Source: Pseudomonadales bacterium (GTDB taxonomy: Bacteria > Pseudomonadota > Gammaproteobacteria > Pseudomonadales > Azotimanducaceae). Taken from it: a DNA stretch of 64,000 nucleotides. The DNA lies in NCBI GenBank assembly GCA_019090615.1, contig JAHRVQ010000019.1, positions 32,095 through 96,094 on the forward strand, read 5' to 3'. The notes beneath the pieces were generated by a model. That model was not told where the DNA came from and made no database searches. It was given only the letters and a program-made list of their open reading frames with translations. Positions 36,603 through 47,058 of this stretch are shown here, piece by piece. Made by a program: the position numbers and the translations under genes. How positions within the stretch are numbered: the stretch's first letter is position 1; each line of letters opens with the position of its first letter.

Positions 36603-37379
36603 ATGCTTGCCGTAATCTCGCCTGCTAAAACACTAGATTTTGAGTCTGCACCACTCACTACGAAAAGCTCAAATTGTGACTATCTGGAGCAATCATCCCA
36701 GCTCATTTCAACCATGCGCCAGCAGTCACCTAAACAACTTAGCAAATTAATGAAGATCAGCCCCAAACTCGCCGAACTCAACGCGCAAAGATATACCGAC
36801 TGGAATTTGGCAGACTCTACAGAAAACACCCGACAGGCACTTTTGGCGTTTAAGGGAGACGTATATTTAGGCCTCGCAGTAGAAAACTATACTGCGGCAG
36901 ATTTCACCTTTGCGCAAAAGAACCTACGTATCCTATCAGGCCTGTACGGCCTCTTAAAACCACTTGATCTGATTCAGCCCTACCGGCTGGAAATGGGCAC
37001 CAAAATTAATACCGCCAACGGCAATAACCTTTATCAGTTCTGGGGTGACGATATTACCAACGGTATCACTACAGCATTGGCCTCGCATCGCAACAAAAGC
37101 CTGATCAATCTTGCTTCCAATGAATACTTCAAAGCCATCAATCCCAATTTATTACCGGGCAAGCTAATCACACCGATTTTCAAAGATTATAGTAATGGTA
37201 GCTATAAGGTACTTGGTTTTTTTGCCAAAAAAGCACGCGGCTACATGAGCACATTTATCATCAAAAATAGAATTAAGAAACCAGAGGATCTTAAATTATT
37301 TTCGACCGACGGCTATAAGTTTGATCCTGACCTGTCCTCTGAATTCGACTGGGTTTTTAGCCGAAAAATTAAGCAGTAG
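36603..37379 (+). CDS. yaaA: Peroxide stress protein YaaA (UPF0246)
   Basis: The 258-residue product starts MLAVISPAKTLDFESAP and contains LMKISPKLAELNAQRYTDW, FKGDVYLGL, RILSGLYGLLKPLDLIQPYRLEMGTK and NLASNEYFKAI, all characteristic of YaaA. In E. coli it limits free iron under peroxide stress, and purified YaaA binds DNA. Full length. GAGG precedes the start by six bases. Divergent from the CHASE2 kinase gene. Confidence 0.95.
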   Translation: MLAVISPAKTLDFESAPLTTKSSNCDYLEQSSQLISTMRQQSPKQLSKLMKISPKLAELNAQRYTDWNLADSTENTRQALLAFKGDVYLGLAVENYTAADFTFAQKNLRILSGLYGLLKPLDLIQPYRLEMGTKINTANGNNLYQFWGDDITNGITTALASHRNKSLINLASNEYFKAINPNLLPGKLITPIFKDYSNGSYKVLGFFAKKARGYMSTFIIKNRIKKPEDLKLFSTDGYKFDPDLSSEFDWVFSRKIKQ

Positions 37380-37458
37380 CCGAACCCAGGTTTTCTTAAA
37401 TGCCATTACTAATAATAAACCAACAAATTGCCAAACACGCCATGCCCGGCAATACAGA

Positions 37459-38460
37459 ATGGACTTCAACTTGAATAGACTCGGCGTTATCGTAAACCCC
37501 ATGTCTGGTAGAGACGTCAGGCGGGTAGCAGCAAAAGCAAGTACTAGCACCCATCACGACAAGCAGCAACACATTACCCGCATAGTATTGGGGGCGCTTG
37601 AGCATGGTGTGGATGAGATATTGCTTGCCGATGAACCTTTTAAAATTAATCGGCGCGCGGTGGAAAATTTACCTGCAAGAAATAAGGTCAAAATACTGAA
37701 ATTTCGCCTGCAACATAGTGAACAGGATACTGTTCAAATGACGCAGCTGATGTGGGATGCAGGCTGTCGGGTTTTTGTTGTTCTGGGGGGAGATGGCACC
37801 AGTAGAATTGTCGCAAAAACAAGGCCAGAAGCGATTATTTTACCCTTATCAACAGGTACTAATAATGTTTTCCCACAATTCGTCGAAGCCTCAATTGCCG
37901 GTGCAGCAGCAGGCCTGGTAGCATCGCAGCAAATAGACTATAAGACACACTGCTTTCGCTGTAAGCTCATTCATATTTCTGTCAATAACGTACCCAGGGA
38001 TATTGCTCTGATCGACGCAGTCTTACTCCAAAACGATCATCTGGGCAGCTTTTTACCATTCGCTGCGGAAAATTTAAGCAGCATCTTTTTAAGTCGAGCA
38101 GAACCCGCCTCCGTAGGTATGTCCCCTATTGGCGGTTATCTCATGCCCTGTTCACAGTTAGATGACTATGGCGTACTGGTACAATGCGGTAAAAATAGAC
38201 AAGGTCGCCATATCAGAGCACCTATATCCCCCGGGCTATACGGAAATGTCCCGATTCAATCTGTTTCCAAAATGACGCTTGACCAGGCCTACTCTGCCCA
38301 ACAGGATGCCATTCTGGCTGTTGATGGCGATCGCATCATAAAATTAAATGCAACCGACGAACTAGCAATAACAATTCGCAAAGATGGCCCTTTTATAATT
38401 GAACCAGCAAAAATCATGGCCAGCGCGGCAAAATCTGGCCTATTATTTGAATTTCACTAA
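37459..38460 (+). CDS. AcoX-like ATP-NAD kinase family protein
   Basis: From ATG 37459 the product is 333 residues, beginning NRLGVIVNPMSGRDVRRVAAKAS, which resembles AcoX and related ATP-NAD kinase-fold proteins. The nucleotide motif is VFVVLGGDGTSR, followed by LSTGTNNVFP. A longer frame from 37321 overlaps yaaA and has no recognisable extra domain, so the shorter start is chosen. AcoX is named from acetoin operons but its substrate is not known, and no acetoin dehydrogenase genes are near. It follows yaaA by about 80 bases and may be cotranscribed. Distantly related to the protein at 3858-4982. Confidence 0.82.
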   Translation: MDFNLNRLGVIVNPMSGRDVRRVAAKASTSTHHDKQQHITRIVLGALEHGVDEILLADEPFKINRRAVENLPARNKVKILKFRLQHSEQDTVQMTQLMWDAGCRVFVVLGGDGTSRIVAKTRPEAIILPLSTGTNNVFPQFVEASIAGAAAGLVASQQIDYKTHCFRCKLIHISVNNVPRDIALIDAVLLQNDHLGSFLPFAAENLSSIFLSRAEPASVGMSPIGGYLMPCSQLDDYGVLVQCGKNRQGRHIRAPISPGLYGNVPIQSVSKMTLDQAYSAQQDAILAVDGDRIIKLNATDELAITIRKDGPFIIEPAKIMASAAKSGLLFEFH

Positions 38461-38763
38461 TCAAAAATGCAATATTTAAATATCTAACAGTACCGAACGC
38501 ATTTGCTCAAACTAAGTAAAGAATCTAAGTAAAGAATCTAAGTAAAGAATCCAAGTAATTACCCTATGTGAACAAATTATTTCAACTTTCACTGTGCCCG
38601 AATTTAGGCCCTAAAAACACGGATGAGTGCCAATATAACTAGCTCGGACTCCCCTCTGCTATACTCAAAAAACTATCCTTATTATGCGATTACTCACAAA
38701 TACCCGAAGAGCGGCTCTAGATGCTAGTATTTTATACATCAACGCATTTTAGGCTTCAAGATT
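38461..38763. other. Intergenic region between the AcoX-like and MORN genes
   Basis: About 300 bases on the plus strand between two co-oriented genes. It contains the 13-base tandem repeat at 38512-38550 and no ORF, RNA gene or clear terminator. Confidence 0.4.
38512..38550. repeat. 13-bp tandem repeat, three perfect copies
   Basis: CTAAGTAAAGAAT occurs three times in succession and a diverged partial copy follows (CCAAGTAAT). It lies 51 bases after the stop of the AcoX-like gene. Confidence 0.95.
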
Positions 38764-39723
38764 ATGCTTAAAACCATCCTCCTGCTCATATTGATCCAAA
38801 TATTGCCTACGTCGCTTTTTGTGATGAGGGTTTCCGCGGCCCAAACTGCGAATATTGATCAAATTCAGATTGAGCCAGTTATTATTCATAAAACCCTCGT
38901 CTGGCCTGATGGCACAAGATATGTCGGTGGTGTCAGTCAAGGTAAACGCTGGGGAAAAGGCACCATATTCTGGACCGACGGCACTCGCTTCATAGGCACT
39001 TTTACCAATGACCTGCGGAATGGACCCGGGACGATGATTCTAGAAGACGGAACTATATATCGTGGTTATTTTAAAAATGACTCTTTGGTGGATGAACCCG
39101 CAGCCCGAAACAAAAAACCAACAACTGTGCAGCAAAATGTGGCTATCACGCCTTTAGTTGAGCCTTTAATTGAGCCTTTAGTTAAGCCAACAGCCAAAGC
39201 CCAGCCAAACTCCATCCAGGTCAAACCAGCATCCACTGGTTCTACAGCAATAAAAACAGCGGCCACAAAAATAGCCACCACCGACCCCACGGGCATAGCA
39301 CTTACAGACATAGCACTTACAGACATAGCACTTACAAATAAAGCCCCGCTGAACTTAACGCCCACCAACAAGGACAGTGCACGCTCGATAACTGAAGCAA
39401 AAGCTATGATGGACCTCTGGGCAGCTGCCTGGTCGGAAAAGAACATCGGCCAATACCTGGCCTATTACTCTGCTGATTTTACTGTGCCTGGCAATTTATC
39501 ACGTAAACAATGGGAAAAATTACGCCGCTCTCGAATAACCAAACCCAAATCAATTGATGTATTTTTGGTGTACGACAATTTCGCCGTATCTGCAGATGGC
39601 CAGGTCGAGATCGAGTTCAACCAGGTTTATAATTCAAATCTGTTCAGCGACCAGTCCAGGAAGCGCGTGGCGTTAAAAAAAGAGGGCGAGTTCTGGCTAA
39701 TAATGAAAGAAACCAACCTATAG
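38764..39723 (+). CDS. Exported MORN-repeat protein with a C-terminal NTF2/Cds6-like domain
   Basis: The 319-residue product has a signal peptide (ILLLILIQILPTSLFVMRVSAA), then three MORN-type repeats (WPDGTRYVGGVSQGKRWGKG, WTDGTRFIGTFTNDLRNGPG, LEDGTIYRGYFKND). A low-complexity linker of about 100 residues, rich in Thr, Pro and Ala, carries short tandem repeats. The C-terminal domain of about 105 residues (AKAMMDLWAAAWSEKNIGQYLAYYSADF ... KRVALKKEGEFWLIMKE) matches the SnoaL/NTF2-like fold found at the end of several periplasmic proteins. No enzymatic role is evident; an envelope-binding function is a guess. Confidence 0.8.
   Translation: MLKTILLLILIQILPTSLFVMRVSAAQTANIDQIQIEPVIIHKTLVWPDGTRYVGGVSQGKRWGKGTIFWTDGTRFIGTFTNDLRNGPGTMILEDGTIYRGYFKNDSLVDEPAARNKKPTTVQQNVAITPLVEPLIEPLVKPTAKAQPNSIQVKPASTGSTAIKTAATKIATTDPTGIALTDIALTDIALTNKAPLNLTPTNKDSARSITEAKAMMDLWAAAWSEKNIGQYLAYYSADFTVPGNLSRKQWEKLRRSRITKPKSIDVFLVYDNFAVSADGQVEIEFNQVYNSNLFSDQSRKRVALKKEGEFWLIMKETNL
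39301..39345 (+). repeat. 15-bp in-frame tandem repeat in the MORN protein linker
   Basis: Two identical units encode LTDIA and a third, diverged unit encodes LTNKA. A separate 12-base repeat lies just upstream (about 39159-39185, EPLI/EPLV). Confidence 0.85.
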
Positions 39724-39796
39724 AGCGGACCCTCCCTGACTTGACATCAACCGGCATGAACTTTAAGTTGTTGCAAATTTTGATTTTGGAACAACT

Positions 39797-40564
39797 ATGA
39801 GCGACGCACCAACTCCCATCCCAGCCGCCACCATCCTAATGTTACGAGACAGCCCCAACGGGTTAGAAGTATTTATGGTAGTGCGTCATCATCAAATTGA
39901 CTTTGCCTCAGGTGCGCTGGTTTTTCCGGGCGGCAAGGTTGCAAGCGGAGACGACGCTGTTAGAAACCGTTGTATCGGCGCGCATAAAAGTGACGCTCAA
40001 CTGGCATTACAGGTAGGCGCAATCCGAGAGGCGTTCGAGGAATGCGGTATATTACTCGCACGTGAGAAGGACAGCGACGAACTCATAAACGGCCAACGCC
40101 TCCAATCTCTCGAACATTATCGAGACCCACTGGCTAAAGGTAAATTAGCAATCGGCGAGTTTCTAGAAAAAGAAAACCTGACCCTGGCCTGTGATCTACT
40201 CCATCATTACGCTCACTGGATCACACCAGATATGATGCCGAAACGATTTGATACGCATTTCTATCTGGCTAAAGCCCCATCTGACCATATCGCTATTCAT
40301 GATGGCCATGAATCGGTCGATTCAATCTGGATTACTGCTAAAGCCGCACTTGAAGGGGCTAAAACCAAGAAATATACAATTATTTTTCCTACCCGTATGA
40401 ATATTGAAATGCTTGAAGAAAGTACTTCAGTAGAAGACGCCATAAGCAATGCAAATGCCAGACAAGTGGTTCCTGTCCTGCCAAAAATTGATGCCCGCGA
40501 AGATGGCAATTATTTATGCATTCCAAAAAATGCAGGCTATCGAATTTTTGAAGAAAAAATGTAA
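39797..40564 (+). CDS. Nudix hydrolase with an inserted Nudix box (NUDT19-like)
   Basis: The 255-residue product has FPGGKVASGDD followed, after an insert of about 20 residues, by GAIREAFEECGILLA. This gives a Nudix box interrupted between its Gly and its REAxEExG part, as in the NUDT19-like group. SGALVFPGGK and the C-terminal IIFPTRMNIEML are consistent with that group. The likely reaction is hydrolysis of a nucleoside-diphosphate-linked compound, perhaps a CoA derivative; the substrate is not shown by the sequence. Single gene, convergent with nqrF. Confidence 0.85.
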   Translation: MSDAPTPIPAATILMLRDSPNGLEVFMVVRHHQIDFASGALVFPGGKVASGDDAVRNRCIGAHKSDAQLALQVGAIREAFEECGILLAREKDSDELINGQRLQSLEHYRDPLAKGKLAIGEFLEKENLTLACDLLHHYAHWITPDMMPKRFDTHFYLAKAPSDHIAIHDGHESVDSIWITAKAALEGAKTKKYTIIFPTRMNIEMLEESTSVEDAISNANARQVVPVLPKIDAREDGNYLCIPKNAGYRIFEEKM

Positions 40565-40674
40565 TTCACCTGGGTCTGTCTTTATTTGAAAGTCATAGCT
40601 AACTAATATTTGCAGTGGTCGCCCGGCAACCGCAAACACCTACAAAGTTTTTATTTAAAGCAATAAACGCAAAA

Positions 40675-40692
40675 CCCCGAGAATACTCGGGG
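40675..40692 (-). terminator. Terminator of the nqr operon
   Basis: CCCCGAG (40675-40681), a four-base loop and CTCGGGG (40686-40692). On the minus strand the stem is followed by TTTTGCGTTT. It lies about 60 bases after nqrF. Confidence 0.88.
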
Positions 40693-40751
40693 CCTGGTAA
40701 TTATTAACAAATCATCGATTCTAAAATTGACAAACAGGCTTATATATCCCG

Positions 40752-41975
40752 TTAGCCACCAAAATCGTCGAGGAAGATATTGTCTCGCTCCACACCAAGA
40801 TCTTCTAACATTTGTATAACAGCGGCATTCATCATAGGCGGTCCACACATATAATATTCACAATCCTCTGGTGAAGGGTGGTTTTGTAGATAATTTTCAA
40901 GCAATACATTATGAATAAAGCCTGTATATCCATTCCAGCCCTCTATATTTTGGTCGGATAGCGCTACATGCCAGCTAAAATTGTCGTGATCTGCATCCAG
41001 TTTATCGTACTCATCCACATAAAACAGCTCGGTCTCATTTCTACCGCCATACCAGAAACTCATTTTCCGGTCAGTTTTAATTCTCAATAGCTGATCAAAA
41101 ATATGTGCTCGCATCGGTGCCATACCTGCACCACCGCCAACAAAAATCATTTCATTTTGGGTTTCTTTAGCAAAAAAGTCACCGAACGGCCCAAAAATCG
41201 TCACCTTGTCACCTGGCTTCAAGGTGAACAGATAAGAAGACATTTTACCAGGTTCATAATCTGTGCCGGGTGGTGGCGAGGCTATCCTGATATTGAACTT
41301 CATTATGCCTTTTTCTTCAGGGTAATTAGCCATCGAATAGGCGCGAATGGTAGTTTCATCTACTTTCGACTTATGCTCAAAGACGCCAAACTTGTCCCAG
41401 TCGCCACGATAAGCATCATCAACATCAATTTCTTTATAGTCTATATCGTAAGCAGGAATTTCAAATTGCACAAACCCGCCCGCACGAAAATCAACTTCTT
41501 CGCCGTCAGGTAACTTAAGCACTAGTTCCTTAATAAAGGTCGCTACATTATCATTTGATTTGACTTCACATTCCCACCGTTTAACACCAAATATTTCAGC
41601 AGGGATTTCAATTTTCATATCTTGCTTAACGGCGGCCTGACAACTCAAACGCCAGCCTTCTTTTGCTTCGCCACGGGTAAAGTGCCCTTCTTCGGTGGAC
41701 AACATTGACCCTCCGCCATCAAGTATTTTACATCGACACTGGCCACAGGTACCGCCACCACCACAGGCAGAGGACAAGAAAATCCCGGCATCAGCCAACG
41801 TTGTAAGTAGTTTTCCACCGGCATGTGTTTGCAGGGTCTTATCCGCGTCGCCGTTAATTGCGATGGATACATCTCCAGTACTCACCAGTTGTTTTCTTGC
41901 GCCAAGAATAATAAAAACCAGCATCATAATAATGCCGGTAAACATTGAAACGCCTAGAATTATTTCTGTATTCAT
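40752..41975 (-). CDS. nqrF: Na+-translocating NADH:quinone reductase subunit F
   Basis: The 407-residue subunit has one N-terminal membrane helix ([19 protein letters not shown]), a [2Fe-2S] ferredoxin domain with the four Cys in [14 protein letters not shown] and the later LSCQ, an FAD domain ([13 protein letters not shown]) and an NADH-binding domain ([26 protein letters not shown]). It is the electron entry subunit, taking hydride from NADH at the cytoplasmic face. Last gene of the operon; nqrM and apbE, often next to nqr, are not present between here and the next gene. Confidence 0.97.
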   Translation of the reverse strand: MNTEIILGVSMFTGIIMMLVFIILGARKQLVSTGDVSIAINGDADKTLQTHAGGKLLTTLADAGIFLSSACGGGGTCGQCRCKILDGGGSMLSTEEGHFTRGEAKEGWRLSCQAAVKQDMKIEIPAEIFGVKRWECEVKSNDNVATFIKELVLKLPDGEEVDFRAGGFVQFEIPAYDIDYKEIDVDDAYRGDWDKFGVFEHKSKVDETTIRAYSMANYPEEKGIMKFNIRIASPPPGTDYEPGKMSSYLFTLKPGDKVTIFGPFGDFFAKETQNEMIFVGGGAGMAPMRAHIFDQLLRIKTDRKMSFWYGGRNETELFYVDEYDKLDADHDNFSWHVALSDQNIEGWNGYTGFIHNVLLENYLQNHPSPEDCEYYMCGPPMMNAAVIQMLEDLGVERDNIFLDDFGG

Positions 41976-41987
41976 AAAAAGTGCTAC

Positions 41988-42611
41988 TTATAACGAAATA
42001 CCGCCGAAGGACATAAAACCCAACGACATTAAACCCACTGTAATAAATGTAATACCAAGGCCCTGTAAACCGGCCGGAATATCGCTGTATTTGAGTTTTT
42101 CTCTAATACCCGCAAGCGTCACAATGGCGACTGCCCAGCCCACACCCGAGCCTATTCCATAAACACTACTTTCCACAAAATCGTAGCCTCGGTTGACCAT
42201 AAATAATGAACCACCCAATATCGCACAATTTACCGTGATTAACGGCAAAAATACGCCCAGAGCGTTATAAAGTGCCGGCACATACTTATCCAGGAACATC
42301 TCCATGATCTGCACAATCGCGGCGATTACACCAATGTAGCTTAGAAAACCAAGAAAGCTTAGATCAACGTCAGGAAAACCAGCCCACGCTAATGCGCCAT
42401 CGGCTAATAGAAAAGTGAATATCAGATTATTAACAGGTACCGTTATTGACTGCACAACGATGACGGCAATCCCCAGGCCAATAGCTGTTTCAATTTTTTT
42501 AGAAATGGCGATAAAGGTACACATGCCCAAAAAGAACACCAACGCCATATTTTCAATAAAAATCGCTTTGATAAAAAGACTTAGATAATATTCAAACATC
42601 TGCTGATCCAA
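41988..42611 (-). CDS. nqrE: Na+-NQR subunit E
   Basis: The 207-residue membrane subunit has six predicted helices and the family hallmark [17 protein letters not shown] and [15 protein letters not shown], the latter with one of the Cys residues that, with NqrD, hold the intramembrane iron centre. Co-oriented and separated by a few bases from nqrD and nqrF. Confidence 0.97.
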   Translation of the reverse strand: MDQQMFEYYLSLFIKAIFIENMALVFFLGMCTFIAISKKIETAIGLGIAVIVVQSITVPVNNLIFTFLLADGALAWAGFPDVDLSFLGFLSYIGVIAAIVQIMEMFLDKYVPALYNALGVFLPLITVNCAILGGSLFMVNRGYDFVESSVYGIGSGVGWAVAIVTLAGIREKLKYSDIPAGLQGLGITFITVGLMSLGFMSFGGISL

Positions 42612-42617
42612 CCCAAT

Positions 42618-43277
42618 CTATGATTGTGACAGGGCGGTGTGCCCGCCTATTTCGTATTCCGGTGCCTCTACCTGTTCTGTCTTCCAGGACCGTAAAGCCC
42701 AGATCAACAAACCAATGATAAAAAAGGCACTCGGTGGCAATAGCATCATACCCATCGGGTTATACCAACCGCCATTGGTAATGAGAGGCATAATTTCAAT
42801 CCCAAACAGGCTACCAGAACCAAAAAATTCTCTAATTGCTGCCACACTCATTAGCACCACGCTATAACCTAAGCCATTACCAATTCCATCCACAAAACTA
42901 ATACCAGGCGGGTTTTGCATGGCAAACGCTTCTGCCCTGCCCATCACGATACAATTGGTAATAATCAAACCAATGAATACTGTCAACTGCTTGCTCATGT
43001 CGTAGGCGACTGCACCGAGCACCTGATCAACCACAATAACTAACGATGCAATTACCGTCATCTGGACGATAATCCGTATACTGGTAGGTATTCTATTTCT
43101 AATTAAAGAAATCAGCATATTGGAAAAAGCTGTAACCACGGTAAGCGCAATACACATCACCAGTGCAACGCTCATTTTTGTTGTTACGGCGAGCGCTGAA
43201 CAAATCCCCAATATTTGCAACCCAATAGGGTTGTTGGTAAATATCGGTGCTAGCAAAACCTCTTTAACATTGGACAT
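42618..43277 (-). CDS. nqrD: Na+-NQR subunit D
   Basis: The 219-residue membrane subunit shows [13 protein letters not shown] and [18 protein letters not shown], the conserved Cys-bearing helices shared with NqrE and Rnf subunits. Six helices. The start lies six bases from the nqrC stop. Confidence 0.97.
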   Translation of the reverse strand: MSNVKEVLLAPIFTNNPIGLQILGICSALAVTTKMSVALVMCIALTVVTAFSNMLISLIRNRIPTSIRIIVQMTVIASLVIVVDQVLGAVAYDMSKQLTVFIGLIITNCIVMGRAEAFAMQNPPGISFVDGIGNGLGYSVVLMSVAAIREFFGSGSLFGIEIMPLITNGGWYNPMGMMLLPPSAFFIIGLLIWALRSWKTEQVEAPEYEIGGHTALSQS

Positions 43278-43283
43278 GACGCT

Positions 43284-44084
43284 CTACCCCTTTATATTCT
43301 TTAGCAGTGGCCCGAAGCCCTGTTCGCCCAGCCAGAATGCAATCAAATTCTGCACACCACGACTAGTTAATGACGCACCAGATAAACCGTCCACTTCGTG
43401 TACCAGTGTCTTAGAAGCAGGATTTACAGCTCCCTTAACCACCGTTAATGCGACTTGTCCGTCAGCATCAAATATTTCTTTGCCTATCCACAGGTTTTTC
43501 CATCTTGGATTTTCAACCTCGCCACCAAGACCGGCTGTTTCACCATGTTCATAAAATGTTATACCGATAACGGTATTAAAATCGTTCTCCAGAGCAACGA
43601 ACCCATAGAGTACAGACCAGAGACCATAACCATGTATGGGTAATACGATCTTGTCTATCTGTTTATCTTTTTTCAGTAGATAGGCAACGCTATATTGGGC
43701 GCGGCGACCAATAGAAGCTATATCTTCTTTTGTTGCCAAAGCCATGGACAGATCAGGGTCCTTCGAAGCACGACGCTGGTCATATTTAGAAAGATCTATT
43801 CCTAGCGCAGACGATTCGTCCAGGGTCAATAATCTATTTGCATCAAGGTCAACAAGGCGTAATTCAAATTCTCTAAACAATTCGCCGATTTGTGCTTCTT
43901 TTGTTACCCCAGGTTGAAACAGGCCAGCTGCGATCAGGATGTTCTTATTACGATCCTGTTCTTTATTCGCCAATCGCATCGGTTTTAAACTTACAGCCGA
44001 GCCTGCGACGATTATTGCGCTAACCAGACATACTGACAACGCCATACCAATGACATTTTTGATGGAGTCCTTATTATCAGCCAC
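43284..44084 (-). CDS. nqrC: Na+-NQR subunit C (covalent FMN subunit)
   Basis: The start is GTG 44084, preceded at seven bases by AAGGAGA; an upstream in-frame codon at 44120 lies within nqrB and lacks such a site. This gives 266 residues: one N-terminal membrane helix ([19 protein letters not shown]) and a periplasmic FMN domain. The flavinylation motif near the C-terminus reads [10 protein letters not shown], with Ser238 at the position that is Thr in the NqrC proteins I know (SGAT). The codon is TCA at 43371-43373. Otherwise full length and intact ([29 protein letters not shown]). It overlaps the end of nqrB by eight bases. Confidence 0.95.
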   Translation of the reverse strand: MADNKDSIKNVIGMALSVCLVSAIIVAGSAVSLKPMRLANKEQDRNKNILIAAGLFQPGVTKEAQIGELFREFELRLVDLDANRLLTLDESSALGIDLSKYDQRRASKDPDLSMALATKEDIASIGRRAQYSVAYLLKKDKQIDKIVLPIHGYGLWSVLYGFVALENDFNTVIGITFYEHGETAGLGGEVENPRWKNLWIGKEIFDADGQVALTVVKGAVNPASKTLVHEVDGLSGASLTSRGVQNLIAFWLGEQGFGPLLKNIKG

Positions 44085-45279
44085 GCGCAAGTCTCCTTTT
44101 GATATTTGCCCGGACAACAAACCAGTCGATCAACGGTGCGAATAAATTGGCAAACAAAATAGCTAGCATCATACCTTCTGGGAAGGCTGGGTTAATCACC
44201 CGAATCAACACCACCATCACCCCAATCAATATACCAAAGGCCCATTTGCCGGTATCTGTCATGGCTGCAGACACGGGGTCCGTCGCCATATACAGCATAC
44301 CAAATGCAAACCCACCCACTACCATATGCCAGTACCAGGGCATGGCAAACATTGGGTTAGTATCCGAACCGATGAAGTTAAACAATGTGGACAGACCAAT
44401 CATGCCCAGCATGACACCCGACACTATCCGCCAGGAAGCAATTTTGGTGAATAACAACAGAAAACCACCAATGAAAATTGCCAGAGTTGAGGTCTCACCC
44501 ACCGAACCCTGGATATTGCCGATAAATGCACTGGTCCATGTTATGCCGTTGGCCATGACCCCTGCCATACCTTCTGCAGCCGCAATACCTAGCGCAGTCG
44601 CACCACTGAAACCATCAAGCGCAGTCCACACTGCATCGCCAGACATTTGCGCTGGGTAGGCAAAAAACAAAAATGCTCGACCCGTTAAGGCCGGGTTCAA
44701 AAAGTTTTTGCCCACTCCACCAAATATCTCTTTACCGATGACAACACCAAAAGAAATACCTATCGCAACCTGCCACAGAGGAATTGTAGCGGGCAGTATT
44801 AAGGCAAACAAAATACTGGTAACAAAAAAACCTTCTGTTATTTCATGACCTCGCTTGATGGCAAATAACACCTCCCAAAAAGCACCTGTAATAAAGGTAA
44901 TGATATAAATCGGAACAAAAAAGACACCACCATAAACCAGGCAGTCCCACCAGTTCGCCGCGTCATAACCTGCAATCAGCTCCAATATCCAACCGCGCCA
45001 ACCAGGCAACGACTCAACACCCAGAGCTTCCATTGAACCCAGTGCCTGCATGCCTACGAAGTACATACCAGCAAACATGGGGAAAAACGCACATAGCCAG
45101 ACGGTAGTCATTACACGTTTAACTTCAACCGCGTCACGAACATGAGACGCACCACTAGTTACTGACCCAGGCGAATATAATATGGTATCTATGGCTTCAT
45201 ACAACGCATAAAACTTTGCGTATTTGCCACCCGGCTCAAAATCCGGTTCAATCTTATCTAAAAACTTTCTTAGCGCCAT
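44077..45279 (-). CDS. nqrB: Na+-NQR subunit B
   Basis: The 400-residue membrane subunit has about ten helices. The covalent FMN site [10 protein letters not shown] is normal, with Thr228 as acceptor, and the long N-terminal cytoplasmic arm and [28 protein letters not shown] are conserved. NqrB forms much of the Na+ pathway and quinone site. Overlaps nqrC by eight bases. Confidence 0.97.
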   Translation of the reverse strand: MALRKFLDKIEPDFEPGGKYAKFYALYEAIDTILYSPGSVTSGASHVRDAVEVKRVMTTVWLCAFFPMFAGMYFVGMQALGSMEALGVESLPGWRGWILELIAGYDAANWWDCLVYGGVFFVPIYIITFITGAFWEVLFAIKRGHEITEGFFVTSILFALILPATIPLWQVAIGISFGVVIGKEIFGGVGKNFLNPALTGRAFLFFAYPAQMSGDAVWTALDGFSGATALGIAAAEGMAGVMANGITWTSAFIGNIQGSVGETSTLAIFIGGFLLLFTKIASWRIVSGVMLGMIGLSTLFNFIGSDTNPMFAMPWYWHMVVGGFAFGMLYMATDPVSAAMTDTGKWAFGILIGVMVVLIRVINPAFPEGMMLAILFANLFAPLIDWFVVRANIKRRLARG

Positions 45280-45286
45280 GTATCTA

Positions 45287-46633
45287 TTATCCCTCCGCCT
45301 CTATTCGCGTTAACATTTCACGTAAATAGGGACCATATTCATACTTTCCTGGGCAAGCGAAAGTACAGAGTGCCAGATCCTCTTCATCGAGTTCCAAACA
45401 ACCAAGTTGAATTGAGCTTTCCACATCACCGACTAACAACGCGCGTAATAACTGCGTCGCCAGGATATCGAGGGGCATCACTTCCTCATAAGTACCCAGT
45501 GGTACCATCGCTCGCGCACTGCCACCAGTATTAGTTGTCATCGCCAATTTCTTACTACCGATAAAAGTCGAGGTGAATAACCGAGTTAAAGAAAAACGGC
45601 TTGCGCCCGGCATGACGAACCCCATAAATTCACGATCAGTCCCTTCTTGAAGCACGGCGATCTGATCGTGATACCGACCCAAAAATGCGCAAGCACCTGC
45701 AGCGGTTCTGCCATCCAGAACTGACCCAGATATTATACGTTGACCCTCGGCAATTTTCTCTTTCGCGGTAATATCCATGAGACTTGCGCCTACACGGGTT
45801 CTTACTAATCTTGGGCTAGTAATGCCTGGCCCCGCCAACGAAACAACACGTTCAGTGAAAATTTTACCGGTTAGGAATAGATGACCAATTGCAATTATAT
45901 TTTGATAGCCAATATGCCAAACCGTTTTTTGTTGGCTCACTGGAGAAAGAAAATGAATATGCGTTCCAACTAGCCCGGCAGGATGAGGACCAGCAAATTG
46001 CTCGTTAACAACCTGAGGATTAACCGCAACGGGAATATCACTACCGCCAGCAGTACATACATAGACACGACCATCCGTTAATTTCGCCATCACATCCAGG
46101 CCAGCAATAAATTCGTCTTTATTGGCGTTGATAAACAACTCAGGATTAGCAGCAAGCGGGCGTGAATCAATAGCCGTTACAAAAATATTAATGGGAACTG
46201 TGGTCGGTACCGGTATTTTACTAGAAGGTCGAGAACGGATCGACGTCCACTCGCCAGACTCAATCAACCTGTCAATTACCTGCTCGCGGCTAAGTTCAGC
46301 AACGTCTGATACATCAAAGGTCACTTCAGCATCGCCTTCAACCTCGCCTTCAACCTCAATGACCAAAGACTGAAAAACCCGTTTTTTACCGCGATTAATA
46401 TGCTTAACCGTGCCCGATGCAGGTGCAGTAAATTTAACCGTATAATTTTTCTTATCAGTAAATAACAACTGCCCTTTACTGACCCGATCACCCTCGGCAA
46501 CCGCCATTGAGGGTTTTAAACCAACATAGTCTGCACCAACAATAGCCACCGACTGGGCCTCAGGTGCATCTTCTATCGTCTGTACCGGACTACCAGCAAT
46601 AGGCAGGTCAAGACCTCGTTTTGTTTTAATCAT
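45287..46633 (-). CDS. nqrA: Na+-NQR subunit A
   Basis: The 448-residue peripheral subunit starts [18 protein letters not shown] and contains [23 protein letters not shown] and [26 protein letters not shown] segments of the family. First gene of the nqr operon, with AGG seven bases upstream of the ATG. Confidence 0.97.
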   Translation of the reverse strand: MIKTKRGLDLPIAGSPVQTIEDAPEAQSVAIVGADYVGLKPSMAVAEGDRVSKGQLLFTDKKNYTVKFTAPASGTVKHINRGKKRVFQSLVIEVEGEVEGDAEVTFDVSDVAELSREQVIDRLIESGEWTSIRSRPSSKIPVPTTVPINIFVTAIDSRPLAANPELFINANKDEFIAGLDVMAKLTDGRVYVCTAGGSDIPVAVNPQVVNEQFAGPHPAGLVGTHIHFLSPVSQQKTVWHIGYQNIIAIGHLFLTGKIFTERVVSLAGPGITSPRLVRTRVGASLMDITAKEKIAEGQRIISGSVLDGRTAAGACAFLGRYHDQIAVLQEGTDREFMGFVMPGASRFSLTRLFTSTFIGSKKLAMTTNTGGSARAMVPLGTYEEVMPLDILATQLLRALLVGDVESSIQLGCLELDEEDLALCTFACPGKYEYGPYLREMLTRIEAEG

Positions 46634-47058
46634 CAGTTACCTAATAACAAGTGATTGAGCAAATATCTTTTGCCTAAATCGTTTTCGAAAACAAGCGAAG
46701 CAGACAAAAACGAAATAACCAACTAATTCCTTATCAGCAAATTCTTTAATTGTAGTTCGAGAAATGAATATCAACGGAATTTGTAGCCAATACGCGCATT
46801 ACCTGTCACACGAATCAACTAACTAAGTGAAAATGAATCGTCGTAAATATAACAAATTGCTATTTCAAGCGCCTCTAAAACCGCGGCCAAGTATAGAGAT
46901 GTATCGCTCATTAATCTACCAATGCACCACCGCTCAATGGTATTTTTATAAAAAACTCTCCGCTGCCCTGGCAAAAAAATTTCAGACTAATCTGCCTATC
47001 AAATTCAGCGCACAAAAAAACCTGCATCTAGCAGGTTTTTTAAATTCTCTAAAACAGC
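46634..47058. other. Region upstream of the nqr operon
   Basis: A 425-base region between gap and nqrA, both on the minus strand. It contains the gap terminator (47015-47041) at its right end and must hold the nqr promoter. A perfect 12-base palindrome, GTTTTCGAAAAC (46681-46692), lies about 50 bases before the nqrA start and could be an operator or chance. A 97-codon plus-strand ORF here spans the terminator and is rejected. Confidence 0.5.
47015..47041. terminator. Rho-independent terminator after gap
   Basis: AAAAAACCTGC (47015-47025), loop ATCTA, GCAGGTTTTTT (47031-47041): a perfect 11-bp stem with T-runs in both directions, 18 bases beyond the gap stop. Confidence 0.92.

Noticed and set aside
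46681..46692. Palindrome GTTTTCGAAAAC as a defined operator of nqr
   Set aside because: A 12-base AT-rich palindrome can occur by chance and I cannot match it to a known regulator; it is only mentioned in the gap description.
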